Source: Patescibacteria group bacterium (GTDB taxonomy: Bacteria; Patescibacteriota; Patescibacteriia; Magasanikbacterales; GWA2-37-8). Taken from it: a stretch of DNA of 52,445 nucleotides. The first letter of the stretch is position 1, and each line of letters opens with the position of its first letter. The stretch spans positions 1 to 52,445 of the forward strand of contig JAQTYG010000007.1 of the NCBI GenBank assembly GCA_028688375.1, read 5' to 3'. The notes below the pieces were generated by a model that worked only from the letters and a program-made list of their open reading frames with translations, did no database searches and was not told where the DNA came from. The translations under genes were made by a program, and so were the position numbers. Positions 48,752 to 52,445 of this stretch are shown here, one piece after another.

Positions 48752-48945
48752 AAAATATCAATAACCAATGACCAAGAGGCAAGAAACAAAAATGGCCAAA
48801 AAATTCGCCACCTACCAGCTTGCCGGCTTATCCGCTATTAGCTTACTGGCTTATTAACTTAAACCGGCTTTTTAGCTTACTTGCTTGCTTGCTTATTAAA
48901 TAGTATAATAAAAAAAACCGTAAAAGTCAAAATGACCTAAATTCT
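48752..48945 (+). promoter_or_regulatory. Repeat-rich intergenic region with promoter
   Basis: Repeated GCTTA/CTGGCTTATT words lead into a CTTG microsatellite (48880-48894). TTGCTT (48881-48886), 17 bp, TATAAT (48904-48909) is a good promoter for the gene at 48946, with a leader of about 30 nt. Confidence 0.75.
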
Positions 48946-51198
48946 ATGGACCAAACGCTTAAACTCAATGAATTCTTCGTTGAGGGCGACAACCAAGAGC
49001 TGTCGCACGTACTGCTTCACGTCATTCAACCCTCCACCGAAGAAGAGGAAAAAGACAAGGGATATTTTTTTGCCGTTTGTGAAATAAACGACGGCGAAAA
49101 AGAAGACGCCTACAATCTTCAGCAAATTATCGACCGGATTGAAAACAGTTACTATGAAACACCGAGCGAGCCCGGCAAAAACACCTTGGAGGCGATTTTA
49201 GAAAAAATCAATAAAGAAAATTTTTCTCTGGCCGGACCGGAGGCGGAATTAACCTGCCTGATTGGCGCTCTGCGCGGCAATGAAATAACTTTTTCTTTTC
49301 GCGGCGAACCGGGAGCTTTGCTTTTTTATAAAAACAAAGAGGGCGGTTATCAAAAAATGGATTTAGTGGCGGCCAATCAGGAAGAAGACGAGGAAGACAA
49401 ACTATTCTCACAAATCATTCAGGGAAAGATCAGCGGCGGCGATTATTTTATCGCCGTTTCCAAACATGTAGCCGACTGCTTCGACCACGACCGGTTGCAA
49501 AAAATAATTACCGGCCGCGCGCCGGAACAAAGCGTCGGACACCTGGAAAAAGTACTATCCGGCATGGATAACGGCTATTCCTACGGCGGTTTGATTATAC
49601 ATTTTGATAAACAAGAGGCAGCGGCCGCGCCGACAGCCAAAATCGATAAGTCGGCCGAACGGAACGCCCTGTTTGAAACCGAACAAAAGACCGCCCGCAC
49701 TTTGTCTCCTTCTCTTTTTGATAACATCAACACCAAAGCCAGGACGGAAGAAAATGACGAAGAAACGGACGAGGAAAAACCGGCCGAAAAACCAACACCG
49801 ACAGCGGCGCAAATAAATATGGCTCATCTGCGCCAACGTACGGCCACGCGACAAGTTGGAGAGGCGGGTGGCCTGACTAATACTCTATCTATTATTTGGA
49901 AGGGGCTAAAATACGCCGGTTTAGGTATCTATTACTTTTTCTTTTTTCTGGCAAAATTTGTGGTAGGTATCGGTCGTTGGTTGATTATGCTTTTTATGGT
50001 GGCGACCAATTTACAAAATCGCCGCCGGACGATTTTAGACGCTTGGGGACAAGATTGGAACGATTTTAAACAACGTTTAAAAAATCTGCCGCTCATCACC
50101 AAGATACTGGGCGCGGCCTCTATTATTTTCGCCGTGATTTTCGCCGGCAGTATCGTTTATTTACAGGTGGCGAAAAAACAAGCGGCCGATAATCGTATTT
50201 ACCAAGAATCTTTTCAAACCATTAAAAATACCACTGACGCGGCCGAGAGCGCGATGATCTACGGCGATACCGACGGCGCTCAGCGCGAGTCAATCAAAGC
50301 GCGCGACCTGCTGGCTGTTTTTACCTGCCAACCGGAAGATAAAAATACCTGCGATGATATTTCCTCCCGTTTGGCCGCGCTCACCACCAAATTGCGCAAG
50401 CTGGACACTCTGCCGATGAATTTAATCGTGGATTGGCAGACGCTCGGCTTAAAAGCGGAAAAAATATATAAAATTGATAATAAAATTTTAGGGATATCTT
50501 CTTCCAGCCCGGTAGTATTGGTTTACGACTTGCTAACCAAAGAAAATAAAACCGTTTCTCCAATGGAAAGCAGTTTGAGCGGGTATATTTCCGCTTCCGT
50601 ACCCAAAGAAAACGATTACGTTGCTTTGCTGGCCGATGATGCCAAAACCGTGATGCAGTATGACCCCAAAACGAACAGTTTGAAAAAGGCGGAAATAAGT
50701 TACTCTTCAACTCAACCGCAAATAAAAGGGCTGATCGTTTACAACCGCCGGCTCTATACGCTAGACGCGTCAGCCAATCAAATTTATCGCCATGATGCCA
50801 CCAAGGCGGGCTACGGTTTGGGCAAGGACTGGCTCAAAGACAATAATTTTAATCTGCGCGACGGCATTGATATGACAGTGGACGGCGATATGTTTGTCTT
50901 GAAATCCAACGGAGAAATATTCAAATTTACCCAAGGCGTACGGGTGGATTTTACCGTCCAGGGTGTTGACCCGGCGTTAACCGGCGGTGACGAAATTTGG
51001 ACCTACACCGACCTGAACAATCTTTACGTCCTGGACAGCGTTAACAAACGCCTGATTGTGCTGGATAAAACCGGAAAGCTGGTGCGCCAAATCACCGGCG
51101 CCGAACTGGCCGCTCCGACCGGCATGGTGGTGGAAGAAACAAAAAATAGCGCTTATATTTTAGACGCGAATAAAGTTTACCAGCTGAACCTGAAGTAA
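48946..51198 (+). CDS. Membrane protein: PP2C-like cytoplasmic domain, TM, beta-propeller
   Basis: A 750-residue protein I cannot name. Residues 1-225 resemble a degenerate PPM/PP2C phosphatase fold (AELTCLIGALRGNEITFSFRGEPGALLFYK, GDYFIAVSKHVADCFDHDRLQKI in parts), lacking the clear DG metal motifs. Residues ~230-300 are a charged disordered linker. Two hydrophobic stretches follow (IYYFFFFLAKFVVGIGRWLIMLF ~325-350 and AASIIFAVIFAGSIVYLQV ~385-405). The rest is external, with a helical part (~405-475) and an NHL-like propeller (~485-750; RLYTLDASANQIYRHD, NNLYVLDSVNKRLIVLDKTG, AYILDANKVYQL). It may transmit external information to a phosphatase-like domain. Single gene with promoter and terminator. 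Confidence 0.75.
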   Translation: MDQTLKLNEFFVEGDNQELSHVLLHVIQPSTEEEEKDKGYFFAVCEINDGEKEDAYNLQQIIDRIENSYYETPSEPGKNTLEAILEKINKENFSLAGPEAELTCLIGALRGNEITFSFRGEPGALLFYKNKEGGYQKMDLVAANQEEDEEDKLFSQIIQGKISGGDYFIAVSKHVADCFDHDRLQKIITGRAPEQSVGHLEKVLSGMDNGYSYGGLIIHFDKQEAAAAPTAKIDKSAERNALFETEQKTARTLSPSLFDNINTKARTEENDEETDEEKPAEKPTPTAAQINMAHLRQRTATRQVGEAGGLTNTLSIIWKGLKYAGLGIYYFFFFLAKFVVGIGRWLIMLFMVATNLQNRRRTILDAWGQDWNDFKQRLKNLPLITKILGAASIIFAVIFAGSIVYLQVAKKQAADNRIYQESFQTIKNTTDAAESAMIYGDTDGAQRESIKARDLLAVFTCQPEDKNTCDDISSRLAALTTKLRKLDTLPMNLIVDWQTLGLKAEKIYKIDNKILGISSSSPVVLVYDLLTKENKTVSPMESSLSGYISASVPKENDYVALLADDAKTVMQYDPKTNSLKKAEISYSSTQPQIKGLIVYNRRLYTLDASANQIYRHDATKAGYGLGKDWLKDNNFNLRDGIDMTVDGDMFVLKSNGEIFKFTQGVRVDFTVQGVDPALTGGDEIWTYTDLNNLYVLDSVNKRLIVLDKTGKLVRQITGAELAAPTGMVVEETKNSAYILDANKVYQLNLK

Positions 51199-51212
51199 AC
51201 GCCAAAAATTAA

Positions 51213-51245
51213 AAAACCCTCCGACATGATCGGAGGGTTTTGTTT
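51213..51245 (+). terminator. Terminator between convergent genes
   Basis: Hairpin AAACCCTCCGA-catga-TCGGAGGGTTT followed by TGTTTTTT; serves the 750-aa gene and possibly corA in the other direction. Confidence 0.92.
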
Positions 51246-51246
51246 T

Positions 51247-52176
51247 TTATAGCCATTTTTTTCTTTTGAAAATCCCAATCATGATCAACACACCAATGAT
51301 CATCAACCCGCAGATAATCCAAAAACCATAAGGCAAATCCACCAACGGCCGGCCGCTGGCGTCAATGGTAAACACCGTGGCGATTAAAGTGAGAGGAAAT
51401 GTTACCACTGAAATTACCGTCAGGGTTTTCATCACTTCGTTGGTGCGAAGATTAACAATAGATTCGTTGGTTTCATGCAGGGCGTTAATACTCTCCCGCT
51501 GGCTTTCCAGCATGTGCCAAATTTCATTGGTAAATTCTCTGATATTGTTGATGTAATTTTGGTAAGCCATCAAATCCAGCTCCCGCCCGCTGTACATAAT
51601 CAATCGCTCCAAAACCGTGCGATGCCCCTGCATGGTGCGGCGGAAAGTGACGATGCTGGTTTTCAGGCGTAAAATTTCCTCGGCCATTTCCCGTCCGGGA
51701 ATTTTTCCGAATAATTTTTTATCCACCGTGTTTATATCCTCGTTGACGTGGAGCAAAATCGGAAAAATCGCGTCCAATAAACGGGTCAAAAGTTCAAATA
51801 AAATGTGTACCGCCGTGCCGCTGAAAAATTCTTTTTTAACGGCTTGACTTTTCCGGCATTCATTGAAAAAATTCTCCAACACCGACAGTTTTGAATCGTG
51901 CACGGTAATTAAAAAGTTAGCCGAGAGGAAAAAGTCAATCTCGGTGAAGCCGAGCCGACGAGTGGTGCGGTCAAAAATCGGAAAATGCAGCACCATGAAA
52001 TAATAATCGGGCCGCTTGACAATTTTCGCGCGCTGAAAAGGCGGCAGACTCTCTTTGATATCCTGAACGGACAAATTAAATCTTTTTTGAATCTGCGTCA
52101 ATTCTTTTTCGGTTTGTCGAGAGACGTTAACCCAAAGCAGGCCGTCGTGCTCCACTTCGCGAATGTGCTGAGGCAT
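51247..52176 (-). CDS. CorA-family divalent cation transporter-like protein
   Basis: A 309-residue CorA/ZntB-superfamily protein. A cytoplasmic alpha/beta domain (~1-130) and long helices (~130-250, with LRLKTSIVTFRRTMQGHRTVLERL and MLESQRESINALHETNESIVN in parts) precede two C-terminal membrane helices (LTVISVVTFPLTLIATVFTI and GFWIICGLMIIGVLIMIGIF). The GMN selectivity motif expected after the first helix is absent; the loop reads TIDASGRPLVDLPYGFW. Overall fold assignment is secure, but Mg2+ specificity is uncertain. No gene symbol is given for this reason. Confidence 0.9.
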   Translation of the reverse strand: MPQHIREVEHDGLLWVNVSRQTEKELTQIQKRFNLSVQDIKESLPPFQRAKIVKRPDYYFMVLHFPIFDRTTRRLGFTEIDFFLSANFLITVHDSKLSVLENFFNECRKSQAVKKEFFSGTAVHILFELLTRLLDAIFPILLHVNEDINTVDKKLFGKIPGREMAEEILRLKTSIVTFRRTMQGHRTVLERLIMYSGRELDLMAYQNYINNIREFTNEIWHMLESQRESINALHETNESIVNLRTNEVMKTLTVISVVTFPLTLIATVFTIDASGRPLVDLPYGFWIICGLMIIGVLIMIGIFKRKKWL

Positions 52177-52328
52177 AATTGGAATATAGAATTTAGAATA
52201 ATGAATTTAGAAAGTGAAGATTGGAGTCGGCGATTCTCTCCCGCAAAATTCCAAATTCCCCATTCAAGATTCATCACGTTTATAGTATACCACATTTTCC
52301 ACCTGGGCTCAAAATTATTTTTTTCCCC

Positions 52329-52357
52329 TTGTCCCCCCGCCCCCTCTTTGGTATAGT
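52329..52357 (+). promoter_or_regulatory. Promoter of the last gene (leaderless)
   Basis: TTGTCC (52329-52334), 17-bp spacer ending TGG, TATAGT (52352-52357). The ATG at 52366 is 8 nt beyond the -10 box, so the mRNA would have almost no leader. Confidence 0.8.
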
Positions 52358-52365
52358 ATCCCCAT

Positions 52366-52445
52366 ATGTCCGAACACCGCCCCTCGCCCGAAGCCAGAGA
52401 TGCGAACTCCTTTGACTACTGGCTGGATACCGAGGTGAAAAAGCA
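52366..52445 (+). CDS. Start of an unidentified gene (cut by window end)
   Basis: ATG at 52366 opens a frame of 26 visible codons (MSEHRPSPEARDANSFDYWL...), hydrophilic, with no motif that permits identification. It has a strong promoter immediately upstream. Between corA (52176) and this promoter lies an AT-rich short dyad (AGAATTTAGAATAATGAATTTAG words) without a gene. Confidence 0.7.
   Translation, partial: MSEHRPSPEARDANSFDYWLDTEVKK

Overview
The window looks like a chromosomal segment of a Candidate Phyla Radiation (Patescibacteria) bacterium. This is an inference from gene content and style: tightly packed genes, shortened versions of common proteins (HrcA of 228 aa, TsaB reduced to its N-terminal half), a large repetitive surface protein with a C-terminal module I associate with CPR envelope proteins, a DUF4012 protein, a winged-helix/nucleotidyltransferase-like protein and many lipoproteins. 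TGA is used as a normal stop (gatC, rpmG), so recoded lineages with TGA as glycine are unlikely.

Layout. 0-4.2 kb (minus): heat-shock operon hrcA - NUDIX-GrpE fusion - lipoprotein - dnaK, with a textbook promoter and a CIRCE operator. 4.2-6.3 kb: cyclophilin lipoprotein, YidC-like insertase and SPFH protein. 6.4-13.7 kb: gatC-gatA-LOG-lgt operon, a tRNA-Ser locus rearranged by repeats and a GIY-YIG gene, plus four GC-rich single-gene units, each with its own promoter, strong ribosome binding site and terminator. 13.7-19.6 kb: ECF sigma factor, membrane protein, MacB-type efflux set and a lipoprotein. 19.9-24.4 kb: bactofilin-like membrane protein and a PAS / histidine kinase / receiver operon behind a long structured leader. 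24.4-25.5 kb: tRNA-Trp, rpmG, and a tRNA-Tyr gene that carries a 200-nt group I intron in its anticodon loop and has a second, intron-less tRNA-Tyr nested in its T-loop; then tRNA-Thr. 25.6-30.3 kb: 1563-aa repetitive surface protein. 30.6-39.5 kb: tRNA-Thr(GGT), TPR protein, tpiA, M16 peptidase, glyS, frr, a BNR-type lipoprotein, holB and a glycosyltransferase. 39.5-43 kb: an AT-richer stretch (Mrr-like membrane-anchored nuclease, SppA, zinc-ribbon membrane protein, DUF218 protein). 43-47.4 kb: repeat cluster and the mreB / DUF4012 / GT2 operon. 47.5-52.4 kb: tsaB, a wHTH protein, a membrane-spanning beta-propeller protein, CorA, and the start of one more gene.

The strongest themes are these. 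(1) tRNA genes act as insertion hotspots: the Ser, Thr and Tyr loci all show duplicated tRNA ends flanking palindromic or gene-bearing inserts, one with a group I intron. (2) Short palindromic repeats have entered coding sequences of grpE and dnaK in frame. (3) A set of GC-rich orphan gene cassettes shares promoter, leader and terminator features. (4) Promoters are very regular (TTGnnn, 17 bp, TATAnT, often preceded by TGG), some giving leaderless transcripts. All functional calls rest on reading motifs by eye; no database search was run.
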